Assembly (NCBI GenBank): GCA_018398765.1
Contig: JAHBMJ010003671.1
Location: forward strand, 77,646 to 88,348
Length of the DNA: 10,703 bases
Direction of reading: 5' to 3'
From: Chromera velia
Lineage: Eukaryota > Sar > Chromeraceae
The notes under the pieces were generated by a model that was given only the letters and a program-made list of their open reading frames with translations, had not been told where the DNA came from and ran no database searches. Both the position numbers and the translations under genes were made by a program. Positions 1-8,175 of the stretch are shown here, one piece after another (position 1 is the stretch's first letter; every line of letters starts with the position of its first letter).

Positions 1-165
1 GAGAGAGACAGAGACAGACAGAGACAGAGAGACAGAGACAGAGACAAACACAGAGACAGGCACAGACAGACACACACAGACAGAGACAGACACAGACTGA
101 CACAGACAAGCACAGACAGACACAGACAAATACAGATAGACACTGATAGACACAGACAGACTATA
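1..165. repeat. CAGA/CACAGA simple repeat
   Basis: An imperfect purine-rich simple repeat built from GACAGA, CACAGA and GAGACAGA units runs from the first base to about 165. It probably continues beyond the left edge of the window. Open frames across it on either strand are low complexity and are not taken as genes. Confidence 0.9.
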
Positions 166-223
166 TGTTTCTTCTTCTCCCTTCTTTTCTTCATGTACAG
201 AACAGATAAAAAGAAAGAAAGAC

Positions 224-394
224 TCAGACGGGCAGACAGACCATTTGTTTCTCCTTCTTCGCAGACAGACTATATGGTTTCTTTCCCTCCTCTTCTTCTG
301 AGACAGAATAAGTATAGCTGCACATGCAGCTAGCGTGACAGTGCAGGCATGCGTCCCCGGCCCCCGCGACCCCCCGCGTTTGTGACGCGTACTT
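224..394 (-). CDS. Possible second coding exon of the left minus-strand gene (tentative)
   Basis: On the minus strand a plausible 3' splice site, CTCCCTGCAG, ends at 395. Joining at phase 0 to the exon that ends at 701 gives 56 further codons starting KYASQTRGVAGAGDACLHC and a stop at 226-224. The first 25 or so residues look acceptable. The rest is Cys/Ser/Lys/Glu-rich sequence encoded by the simple repeats, which is poor evidence for coding. The exon may instead stop early at an unseen donor, or the acceptor may be false and the true next exon may lie left of the window. The implied intron (700-395) is 306 bp, in line with the other introns here. Confidence 0.22.
   Translation of the reverse strand, partial: KYASQTRGVAGAGDACLHCHASCMCSYTYSVSEEEEGKKPYSLSAKKEKQMVCLPV
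315..332. repeat. 8-bp inverted repeat with 2-base spacer
   Basis: TAGCTGCA, then CA, then TGCAGCTA forms a perfect 8-bp inverted repeat. The spacer is too short for a stable RNA hairpin without opening stem pairs. It may be a protein-binding palindrome or chance; no function is assigned. Confidence 0.4.
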
Positions 395-489
395 CTGCAG
401 GGAGTCCTGTCGCTTTCACCCTCCTCTTCTTCAACAGCCAGCCAGCCAGACTATATCGTCTCTTCTTTCCTTTTCTCTTCCTTTCGCTC

Positions 490-560
490 CCAAGACAGGC
501 AGGCAGGCAGGCAGGCACGCAGGCAGGCAGACAAACAGATAGATAGACAGATTGACAGAC
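490..560. repeat. CAGG tetranucleotide microsatellite
   Basis: CAGG units, one of them changed to CACG, grade into CAGACAAACAGATAGATAGACAGA. On the minus strand this lies inside the proposed first intron of the left gene. Confidence 0.85.
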
Positions 561-700
561 TGCACATCCCCTCCCCCAAGAGTCATACACTCAGTCTGAC
601 AGTGACTCTGACTGAAGCGATCCTTCTCTTCAACGCGACGCTCCGAAAGCCCATCCTTCCGAAAAAGACATATTTAAGCATGCGCAAGCAGCACACTGAC

Positions 701-1090
701 CGTGTAGCACCAGCTAGGAAGGCAAACGGCCTGTCCGAGAGGTTTTCTCGTGTCTTCGTACAGAGAGACGTCGAAGAGGTTCTTCGGTGCCCTCTCCGTC
801 ATCAAGGGGAACTCAGGCAGTGGAGACTGCTGAGGCACGTCGAAGCCCCCTAAGGACACCCCGAGACCGCCGCCCTGGGCATCGGAGTTCCCATTTGAAG
901 AACCCCACAGGGGCGAGCCGGGGGGACTCGAGGAAAGGGGCACCGCGAAAGGACTTCCGCTCCTGCTGTTTGTGTGCATCTGGGAAAAGCCGGAGCATAG
1001 TTGATTGGGAGCGTACCTTTGAAGAAGAATACTAGAAATACGGTCAAGAGGCTTGCTGAAAAGCAGCGCTGGAGCCCTGCCGAACAGCAT
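701..1090 (-). CDS. Unrecognised protein, first coding exon; possible mitochondrial leader
   Basis: An open frame of 130 codons runs from ATG at 1090 to TAC ACG at 701. It is followed at once by GTCAGT, the same donor used three times in the gene at the right end, and it also leaves phase 0. The frame has an in-frame TAG upstream (1159-1157), so ATG 1090 is a reasonable start. The first 45 residues (MLFGRAPALLF, then LDRISSILLQRYAP and a Ser/Arg stretch) contain several Arg, hydrophobic patches and one acidic residue, which resembles a mitochondrial presequence. Residues 46-90 are Ser/Pro/Gly-rich and low complexity. The C-terminal part (TERAPKNLFDVSLYEDTRKP, then LGQAVCLPSWCYT) looks like ordered protein. 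I do not recognise the family. Without splicing the frame would run 9 codons further, to a stop at about 674. An overlapping plus-strand frame (787-1035) is taken as a shadow. Confidence 0.45.
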
Positions 1091-1370
1091 TGTGTCGTAT
1101 TGAGGGGAGGAAAGGTTGGAGGAGGTTGGTCTCAAACAGCCGTCTCTGATGGGGGTCTAGCTTCCCTGGTTCACAAGAAAGAGCCAGCCAGTGGCAGCGC
1201 CTGTTTCTTTTCCTCTTTCAAAGCCTTGCCTTTCAGAACAACAGACGTCCGTATATGTCCGTATTGAGAGAGAAATTAAGGAATCCTATTTTTCCTATGT
1301 GATGTTAAAAGCGATTCAGGGAAACACAACGTGAGAACGCACCTGGCGATTTCTGTTTTGCATGCATATC
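1091..1370 (-). promoter_or_regulatory. Presumed 5' leader/promoter region of the left gene
   Basis: This is the upstream side of the ATG at 1090 on the minus strand. It holds pyrimidine-rich minus-strand sequence near 1100-1130 and the palindrome TGCATGCA at 1359-1366. The GCATGC-type element is a known over-represented promoter motif in Toxoplasma. No TATA-like start signal can be assigned. The function is inferred from position only. Confidence 0.25.
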
Positions 1371-1468
1371 GGTATGCAGGATGCCACTTCCACAGGCTCC
1401 AGTGGCATGCCGGGGCCCAGCAAAAAAAACGTCTGGACCAAACCCTATTATTCTCAGGGCCGTGGAAA

Positions 1469-1590
1469 GACCATCATGCAAACAGACAGAAAGATAGAAA
1501 TGGAAAGGCCGTCATTCAAGTAGGAAAGATGAAAGTGGAGAGAAGTCCAACGGTCATCTAAAACTCATCTTCATATAGGAGTTCTGGTTT
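1469..1590 (+). repeat. Two-unit fragment of the 38-bp satellite with its right flank
   Basis: Units begin at about 1469 (ACCATCATGCAAACAGACAG) and 1507 (GGCCGTCATTCAAG), exactly 38 bp apart, and are diverged from the main array. The segment ends GTGGAGAGAAGTCCAAC followed by CATATAGGAGTTCTG. This is the same right flank seen where the main array ends near 3380-3433, so the two are copies of one element with a shared boundary. Confidence 0.8.
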
Positions 1591-2160
1591 GTTGAAACTT
1601 TGTTTATACACCATATTACACTTAATTACACTATTCGGCAACCGTTTAAAACAGTATAAGTTATATCCATTTTTTTTATTCCAAAGATTTCCAAAGTTGT
1701 TTATCTTTTTCAAGGATGATTGAAGGTTTTGTTATGCATGCCAAAAGTATTTAAAACTAAATTTAAAATTGGGTAAATTATCCATAGTGGTAGATAAATC
1801 ATAACTAATCATAATTGAAATTACGTAAATTCATACATTTTTTTTTCTTTTGTTTCTATACGTAGTAACGTCGTAGTTTTGTACGGCCAGCTGCAAATAA
1901 ACATAAGTCTATTCGGTTTTCCTCCTAAATTTCCCCCCAACAAGAGATTTACAGAAACGTTAAGTTGTCGTTAACTCAGAATGTATTGCTATGATGAATA
2001 TGTTAAAAATATTGTTAGAAATTCCGTGTGAGGAAGTGTTTGTCGTTTTTTGTTTAAATGTTGTAAACTCCATCCTCCTTCCAATGATTCTGCATTAAAT
2101 TTCATATATTAGGAAGGCAAAAACATTCTTTGTGGTCTAGGAAAAGCCAGCATCAAAGCA
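1591..2160. other. AT-rich intergenic stretch
   Basis: This stretch is AT-rich with many T and A runs and short open frames only. One TGCATGC occurs at 1735-1741. I see no gene, RNA or recognisable element here. Confidence 0.6.
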
Positions 2161-2503
2161 TATATGAAGAAAGAAAAGAAAGCCAGAGAAATGAAACTGG
2201 AACAGATGTCATACACGCAGACACACAAGAAAGATGAAGACTGAAAGGTCGTTATGTGAGGAGACAAGGAAGATGAAAGTGAAGCGGACTTTCTGCAAGC
2301 AGACGGGCTAGCAGATAGGAAAGATGGATGAAACTGGAGAGGCCTGTAACACGCGGATGGAAGCTAGCAGAAAGTAGTCGTGCAAGCCGGTAAGATAGAC
2401 AAAAGCGGAGAGTCGTCATGTACGACAGCGCAGTGCCACGACAGAAGAAAGTAGAGACCCACCAAGCAAGCAAAAACGGAGGATGGGAATATGAAAGTAG
2501 AGA
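2161..2503 (+). repeat. Degenerate left edge of the 38-bp satellite array
   Basis: Recognisable pieces of the unit recur with many substitutions and indels: AAAGATGAAAGT, GGCCTG, TCGTGCAAGC, AGTCGTCATG and GAAAGTAGAG. Decay at the edge beside a homogeneous core is the pattern expected when unequal exchange homogenises the middle of an array. Confidence 0.65.
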
Positions 2504-3400
2504 GGCCGTCATGCAAGCAGACAGAAAGATGAAAGTGGAGAGGCCGTCGTGCAAACAAACAGAGAGACTAACAGAGAGAAAGATGGAACTGGAGAGGCCG
2601 TCATGCAAACAGACAGATTCTGAAAGATGGAAGTGGAGAGGGCCTGGCCGTCATGCAAACAGACAGAAAGATGAAAGTGGAGAGGCCGTCGTGCAAACAG
2701 ACGGAACGATGAGAGTAGAGAGGCCGTCATGCAAACAGACAGAAAGATGAAAGTGGAGAGGCCGTCGTGTAGACAGACGGAACGATGAAAGTAGAGAGGC
2801 TGTCATGCAAACAGACAGAAAGATGGAAGTGGAGGGGCCGTCATGCAAACAGACAGATTCTGAAAGATGGAAGTGGAGAGGGCCTGGCCGTCATGCAAAC
2901 AGACAGAAAGATGAAAGTGGAGAGGCCGTCGTGCAGACAGACGGAACGATGAAAGTAGAGAGGCCGTCATGCAAACAGACAGAAAGATGAAAGTGGAGAG
3001 GCCGTCATGCAAACAGACAGAAAGATGAAAGTGGAGAGGCCGTCGTGCAGACAGACGGAACGATGAAAGTAGAGGGGCCGTCATACAAACAGACAGATTC
3101 TGAAAGATGGAAGTGGAGAGGCCGTCATGCAAACAAACAGAAAGGTGAAAGTGGAGAGGCCGTCGTGCAGACAGACGGAACGATGAAAGTAGAGGGGCCG
3201 TCATACAAACAGACAGATTCTGAAAGATGGAAGTGGAGAGACCATCATGCAAACAAACAGAAAGGTGAAAGTGGAGAGGCCGTCGTGCAAACAGACGGAA
3301 CGATGAAAGTAGAGAGGCCATCATGCAAACAGACAGAAAGATGGCAGTGGAGAGGCCGTCATGCAAACAGATAGAAAGATGGAAGTGGAGAGAAGTTCAA
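2504..3400 (+). repeat. 38-bp satellite array, about 22 units, with higher-order structure
   Basis: Counting from GGCCGTC or its variants, units start at 2504, 2542, 2596, 2646, 2684, 2722, 2760, 2798, 2836, 2886, 2924, 2962, 3000, 3038, 3076, 3120, 3158, 3196, 3240, 3278, 3316 and 3354. The base period is 38 bp. The unit reads GGCCGTCATGCAAACAGAC followed by AGAAAGATGAAAGTGGAGA. A second subtype has CGTGC, ACGGAACG and GTAGAG. A third carries an inserted ATTCTG, sometimes with an extra GGCCTG, giving 44 or 50 bp. Blocks 2596-2835 and 2836-3075 are each 240 bp (50 plus five times 38). Blocks 3076-3195 and 3196-3315 are each 120 bp (44 plus two times 38). The plus strand is strongly purine-rich. 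Open frames across the array on both strands follow from the repeat and are not annotated as genes. Confidence 0.95.
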
Positions 3401-3701
3401 CGTCTGCGTGTTTATTTTCATATAGGACTTCTGCCTGAAGATTTGATTCTCTCACCACGTGTCCACACAGATGCTTGATTGAACTGTGCATGCAGAGTAC
3501 ACTAATTCTCGTAGCAAGGTCAGTCAAAAAGCTGCTGCTTAGCTGCATGCACAGACGGAGGATTGACTGCAAATTTGAACTTACTGGTGGACCTGTTACC
3601 TCCATCTTCCAGATGTACAGGAGAATATGCAGCTACGTCTGTCGCATACCAGTTCTTTTTTGCCATTGAAGATCGATCCTCTATATAGCTCAATTATAAT
3701 T
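3401..3701. other. Unique spacer with two TGCATGCA palindromes
   Basis: This starts with the right flank of the satellite (CATATAGGACTTCTG, 3419-3433) and continues into mixed-composition sequence. TGCATGCA occurs at 3487-3494 and 3544-3551, within GTGCATGCAG and CTGCATGCAC, so the two sites form an inverted pair. Short open frames on both strands have no recognisable content. Confidence 0.5.
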
Positions 3702-3957
3702 AATTGAATGCATTTGCGTGGCCGCGATCTTGTGTATGCCGGCGTGGCGCACATATTGCTTGAGGGGCACGTTTCTGTCTGTTGTGGCGGAGGGATTGTT
3801 TTCTCGCGACCGTTCGCACGGAGCCCGCCATGCATGCGTGACGGATGGGTGTCGAGATCGGGCGACACAGTTCCGCGTTACCCGTTGACCCAGGTCGCGG
3901 GGGTGTACGGATCGATCTATAGACAAGAACCGAGGCCCTGGGCCCCGGCACTACGTT
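3702..3957 (+). repeat. Dispersed GC-richer repeat, copy 1
   Basis: This segment is homologous by eye to 7223-7498 in the same orientation. Shared blocks in order are AATTGA with GCGT; TTGCT then GAGGGGCACGTTTCT (3762-3776); GTGACGGATG (3838-3847); CGCGTTACCC; AGGTCGCGGGGGTGTAC (3892-3908); and AGACAAGAA followed by GAGGCCCTGGGCCC. Spacing between blocks differs by lengths that are not multiples of three, so the overlapping 103-codon frame is unlikely to be a conserved protein. No tRNA-like box A/box B pair was seen. The family is unidentified. Confidence 0.75.
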
Positions 3958-4400
3958 CATCGATATATATACATTTTACTATCATTTTACTTCTTCATAC
4001 AGATGCATACCAATTATAATGTCCCTACAGGACATGCCGTGGCCCCCAGGGGTGAGATAGGGTGAAAGCACTATAAGAGGTGCGTCCATGATCGTGGTAC
4101 ATGCATGCAACAGGTTCCCCTTCCCATATTAATACATATTAATATATGGTGCATGACAAAACCCTCAATCACGGTTGTTGGCTGCACAAAGGCGTAGCCG
4201 CAGTATCTGTAAATGCCGTAGAGGGCCGGAGACGGCTGAACGGGCTTTAAGACGGTTGAAAAGAAGAAATAAGAAGAGCTCTACTATTAGATACGTTTGC
4301 TAATAAGAAAATTAATGACGTACAAGGACTTCGCTAACACATGGTGTTAATGTGAATAAACGTGAAACCTCCTTGAACCTAAGTGCTACTTGAAAAAATA
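3958..4400. other. Non-coding spacer, GC-richer then AT-rich
   Basis: This holds ATCGATATATATAC just after the repeat copy, a TGCATGCA at 4102-4109 and the palindromic TATTAATACATATTAATATA at 4127-4146. No open frame of note or RNA fold could be supported. Confidence 0.5.
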
Positions 4401-4580
4401 TAATCAAGATCATCTCTATCTGCGGCATCTTTTTTCAAGAGACCGTCCACGCCTGCGGTGTAGACAATCAAGACACCATCCAGATATGTGGCTTTCGTTT
4501 TCAAAACACCATAAATAATCCGTGCCTACGGCATGGACTTTCAAGCTTATCCAAAAATGCGGCCTGAACTATCAAGTGGT
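4400..4580 (+). repeat. Decayed 33-bp tandem repeat
   Basis: TCAAG (once TCAAA) recurs at 4404, 4435, 4468, 4501, 4541 and 4572. TGCGG or a one-base variant recurs at 4421, 4454, 4488, 4527 and 4559. The two marks alternate with spacings of 31-40 bp, giving about five units. Further shared words are ACACCAT and GCATNNACTTTCAAG. Confidence 0.6.
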
Positions 4581-4615
4581 AGTTACGTTCAGGGAGGTCA
4601 AACGTGAAAGAGAAA

Positions 4616-5005
4616 ATAAAATTGTAACCGCAGCAATACATTACTGATAAATCTTTAACAACTTATTTTTGCTTATAAAAAAAAAAATCACAGTGCTCTC
4701 TACTTACATCTACTTACATTTTTATTTTTTATTTATGGAGTCAATATATAGGTCTTTTATATACAGATACATATGCTATAATGTTTCTTTCATTTACTTT
4801 CATTTATATTTTAGCCATTCTAGTAGTAGCATAGTAGCATATATAGTAGCCAAACATTATATACGCCTTTTATTATCAACTTACTCTTTTAAATCATCTA
4901 ACTGTGACTGAGACTGTGAGCTAGTCTATAAAATGTTTGAACACAACATTATATAAGTCCTAAACTACACGTTTGCTACGCTTGCTGTATTAGTTGCTGT
5001 AGTTA
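4616..5005. other. AT-rich intergenic stretch
   Basis: Strongly AT-rich sequence, including a poly-A run at 4678-4687 and a short TAGTAGCATA repeat at about 4821-4850. One 80-codon plus-strand frame (4669-4911) is Tyr/Ile/Phe/Ser-rich, as expected from composition alone. No gene is supported. Confidence 0.6.
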
Positions 5006-5009
5006 ATTG

Positions 5010-5135
5010 TGTTCACTTACTCACTCACCAACATACTTAGTCACTAACTCACTGAGTCATTCTTGTTTTCTTTACTAATTCACTCACTCACTGTCTCACT
5101 TCTTCACTCACTTACTCCCTCATTTTCCCTGTCTC
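5010..5135 (+). repeat. ACTCACTC simple-sequence region
   Basis: Repeated CACTTACTCACTCACC, ACTAACTCACTGAGTC and TTCACTCACTCACTGTC form a degenerate four-base repeat that leads into the pyrimidine-rich minisatellite on its right. Confidence 0.7.
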
Positions 5136-5149
5136 TCTTTAATGACTCA

Positions 5150-6590
5150 CCCATATGCCCAAAGTTAACGGCTTCCATTAAAACTTTCATATCCACATGC
5201 CCAAACGGCTTTTATTGACACACTCGCTCTCTCTGTCTCTCTTCGTTTATTTCTATTTACTCACAGGCCCTAGCGGCTTGAAGTTCTATTTATACGCTGA
5301 GTCTCATTCTCTTTTAGTGACAGGCTGTCTCTATTCATTCAGGTACCCACACATCCATGCAAATATCTTCTGCTGACATGCTTGTACGAGTCCTTGTCCC
5401 TCTTCATTCACCCACATGCCCAACCAGCTCCTGTTCACCTAGCCTGTTCATACCGGTTCATACACTCGCTTTCCCTATCTGTGTTCATGCACCCACACCA
5501 TCGTGACGCCCCAAACGGCTTCTGTTTACATACTCGCTCTCCATGTCTCTCTTCATTATTCTTCATTGATTCACTGCATGAGGCCTAAGCGGCTTCTGTT
5601 CACACACTCGCTCTCCTTGTATCTCCTTATCTCTCTTCATTCACCCACATGCCCAAACGGCTTCTGTTTACACACTCACTCTCCCTGTTTCTCTTAATTC
5701 ATCAACAGGCCCAAGCAGCTTCTGTTTACGTACTTGATATCTCTTCATTCATCCACAAGCCTAACTATAGGCCCGAGCGGCTTTTGTTTAATGGCATATA
5801 ATTAATCCCTCTTCATTCATCTATAGGTCCAAACGGCTCCTGTTCCTAGCTTCTGTTCACACACTCGTTCTCCTTGTCTCTTTTTCTTTGCCTGCACGCC
5901 CAACCGGCTTCTATTCAGTGACACACACTCGCTCTCCTTGTATCTCCTTGTCTCTCTTCATTCACCCATACGCTCAAGCGGCTTCTGTTCACACACTCGC
6001 TCTCCTTGTATCTCCTTGTCTCCCTTCATTCACCTACACACCCAAGCGGCTTCTGTTCACACACTCACTCTCCTTGTATCTCCTTGTCTCCCTTCTTTCA
6101 CCCACATGCCCAAACGGCTTCTGTTCACACACTCGTTCTCCCTGTCTCTCTTCACTCATCCATAAGCCCAAGCGGCTTCTGTATATTTTTGTTTACATAC
6201 TTGATCTCTCTTCATTCATTCACAGGCCTAACCAGCGGCCTAAGCGGCTTTTCTTCAATGACACACAATTGATGTCTCTTCATTCATCTACGGGCCCGGC
6301 TTCTGTTTACACACTTGTTCTCCTTGTCTCGCCCGCACACCCAAACGGCTTCTGTTCACAAACTCATACATACTCATAAACACGCTCGCTCTCTCCGTCT
6401 CTCTTCATTCATCCACCTGCAGGCCTAAGCGGATTCTGTTACTGCACATACTTCCTTTTCATATCCCTCTTTCTCCATACATCCGCATGCCCAAACATTC
6501 TCCCACACGCCCAAACGGCTTCTGTTCACACACTTGCTTACCTAGTTTTATCTAAAGGCCCAAACGGCTTCTGTTCATATCTCTCCCTCT
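5150..6590 (+). repeat. Pyrimidine-rich minisatellite, about 68 bp per unit, about 20 copies
   Basis: The core CCCAAACGGCTTCTGTTCAC is followed by ACACTCGCTCTCCTTG, one or more TCTCTCTT/TATCTCC segments and ATTCACCCACATG. CGGCT or a near match occurs at 5169, 5206, 5274, 5516, 5590, 5658, 5778, 5834, 5905, 5979, 6047, 6115, 6173, 6245, 6297, 6346, 6516 and 6565. Weaker cores lie at about 5424, 5716 and 6430. Spacing is mostly 49-86 bp, and exactly 68 bp for the best-preserved copies (5979, 6047, 6115). Much of the length change comes from extra or missing TCTCCTTG-type segments. The Ser/Leu/His/Pro-rich open frames across it, up to 163 codons, are by-products of the repeat. Confidence 0.9.
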
Positions 6591-7222
6591 TGAACTCACC
6601 AAGCGCTGGACCGATACGCGGTGAGCCTCTCCACAACATTTCAAAGAGAATACTACAGCATCCACAGCGACACACACTATATATAGACAGTATTTTACGT
6701 TCCAAATCTTTAAGTGGAGGTAGAAGGAAGTCGAGAAACCAGGTGCTGAAGAATGATAAGAGGGGCTAAGTAGAGAGAAAGAAGATGGGCAAAAAGAGGT
6801 TCATGCAGATCAAATTAACCGTTTTTCCTCTTTGTTAAGCACACTCAGTCGTGGTGCGGCTTAGTACTCCTAACTTTGTAAGGCGGCATGTCTTAACTTG
6901 CTACTGAGCTTGGTAGCATAGTCAAATAACGGAGCAATTCAGAACAGCTTCACTTAGACGGTATGCTTTATCGCCTTCCTTGAAAACTACACAGATGATC
7001 GAATCTACGTACAATTCCTCTCCATGTGTGTTTTTGCATATGTACTGATATATCAAGGTTAGACAAAAGGTGCATGTTCGCCATGCACGCGCTGTACATG
7101 CAGTTGCCGGAAAGCGCGGGTCCCGAAAGGCAAATATAACCCGATTTATTGGTAATTCGACTTTTTTTTTTCCATAGGTGCGGCTAAGGGCCTTAACAGA
7201 TACCATGGCCGGGGGCTATGGC
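6591..7222. other. Unassigned spacer with one weak minus-strand frame
   Basis: Mixed-composition sequence between the minisatellite and repeat copy 2. Its only open frame of note is on the minus strand (7206 to 6922, 94 codons from ATG). Its residues look less biased than those of the repeat-derived frames, but no family is recognised and no convincing splice sites or start context support it. A decayed mobile-element fragment is possible. GCATGTTCGCCATGCACGCG near 7072 and the T run at 7163-7172 were noted without an assignment. Confidence 0.35.
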
Positions 7223-7498
7223 AATTGAGTTGTATGCTTGCGTCAATGAGTTAATCCCGCACAGGTTGCTAGAGGGGCACGTTTCTTGAAGTTTATTATG
7301 CGCATGGCTCGAACTTTCCATGACCATTGGCATGAACTTTCCGTGATCGTTCATGCGGAGCTGTTGCATTGCACGTTACGTGACGGATGAGTATCGCGAT
7401 CAGGCTTCACTCGCGCGCGTTACCCTTTGAGCTAGGTCGCGGGGGTGTACAGAGCTAGACAAGAAGCGAGGCCCTGGGCCCTGACACGCGCTCCAAAA
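7223..7498 (+). repeat. Dispersed GC-richer repeat, copy 2
   Basis: Direct-orientation homologue of 3702-3957. Anchors here are GAGGGGCACGTTTCT (7272-7286), GTGACGGATG (7380-7389), CGCGTTACCC, AGGTCGCGGGGGTGTAC (7434-7450) and AGACAAGAAGCGAGGCCCTG (7457-7476). This copy is about 20 bp longer, mainly in the segment around 7290-7345. Confidence 0.75.
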
Positions 7499-7509
7499 GA
7501 CACGATCCA

Positions 7510-8175
7510 TGAAAGGGCGGCACGCTGCTTGCTGGGCCTACCTAGGGGCAACTGTCACACATGTACAAACCGGATGGTAGGTGAACTATAAGGCGGTTCA
7601 CAACAGTATCCACAATACGTCTAGATTGAAGGTTCTGTGATTTGATACCATACTAGTCATTTTTCCGTTACAGACCATATGAAAGGTCTAATAAAAAACA
7701 AAGCTTGGAAATGTGTATATTTCTATACATTTGCCATGTGTTTTTCCATACAAAACATAAAAAAACTAAACATTTTCTATGAAAGAACATGCTAGATTTT
7801 CAATTTTTTAAAATTTAAGTGACTTATTCTGTTTGATAGATCGACAACCTAGTTTAACCTAATCGGCAACTATCGGTAACAATAAAATTATAAACTAAAT
7901 TTTTCTGGTTGAAGTACTTTAGTTGATTATACAGTTTTCATTAATTTTTATCTCACTTGAATACCACCCAGGGTCCCAGACTTCATTCAATTGACTCTGA
8001 AAAAACAAATTTCGAGGCTCTGAATATTTTTTTCACAGTATTTTAAAGTACATATGCATTCTGCGATCTACCGCGATCTTGCTTAAAATGTTTTTCTTTT
8101 CATGCCCGAAACTTCATAATAAACCTACTTCTGTCTTAGCTTTTGTCCAGCTTTTGAATTTACTCGAATTTGTCT
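7510..8175. other. Intergenic stretch, mostly AT-rich
   Basis: A short mixed part (to about 7610) is followed by strongly AT-rich sequence with many A and T runs up to about 8175. There composition changes sharply to the C-rich 3' side of the UBX gene. Nothing else was identified. Confidence 0.6.

Larger units (their letters stand above)
155..485. repeat. Degenerate CAGACAGACTATAT plus pyrimidine-tract units
   Basis: The sequence GACTATAT or a close variant, preceded by CAGACA or CAGCCA and followed by a T/C-rich tract of 20-30 bases, occurs at about 160, 236 (as GACCATTT), 267 and 449. The spacing is irregular and other sequence intervenes, so this is a loose repeat family and not a clean tandem array. 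It overlaps the possible second exon of the left gene, which weakens that exon call. Confidence 0.5.

Noticed and set aside
1-560. A CRISPR-like or other prokaryotic repeat-spacer array
   Set aside because: The repeats are degenerate simple sequence without regular spacers, and the window is eukaryotic.
602-1267. Plus-strand frames opposite the left exon
   Set aside because: The minus-strand frame has an in-frame upstream stop, a plausible leader and a good donor. The plus frames have Arg/Ser-rich shadow composition and no splice logic.
2252-3374. Many overlapping open frames of 60-187 codons on both strands
   Set aside because: All lie in the 38-bp satellite and read the same repeat in different phases. 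They have no start context, domain or splice support.
3596-4019. Several frames on both strands across repeat copy 1
   Set aside because: The second copy of this repeat has indels that break these frames, so coding is not conserved.
5382-6379. Ser/Leu/His/Pro-rich plus-strand frames of 64-163 codons
   Set aside because: They are translations of the 68-bp minisatellite. Unit length changes shift the frame between copies, so no protein is conserved.
6922-7206. A 94-codon minus-strand frame
   Set aside because: The residues look less biased than elsewhere, but the length is within chance, no family is recognised and no splice or start evidence exists. It is kept only as a note within the spacer feature.
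3702-7498. tRNA- or 5S-derived SINE origin of the dispersed repeat
   Set aside because: No box A/box B pair and no 5S-like sequence was found in either copy.
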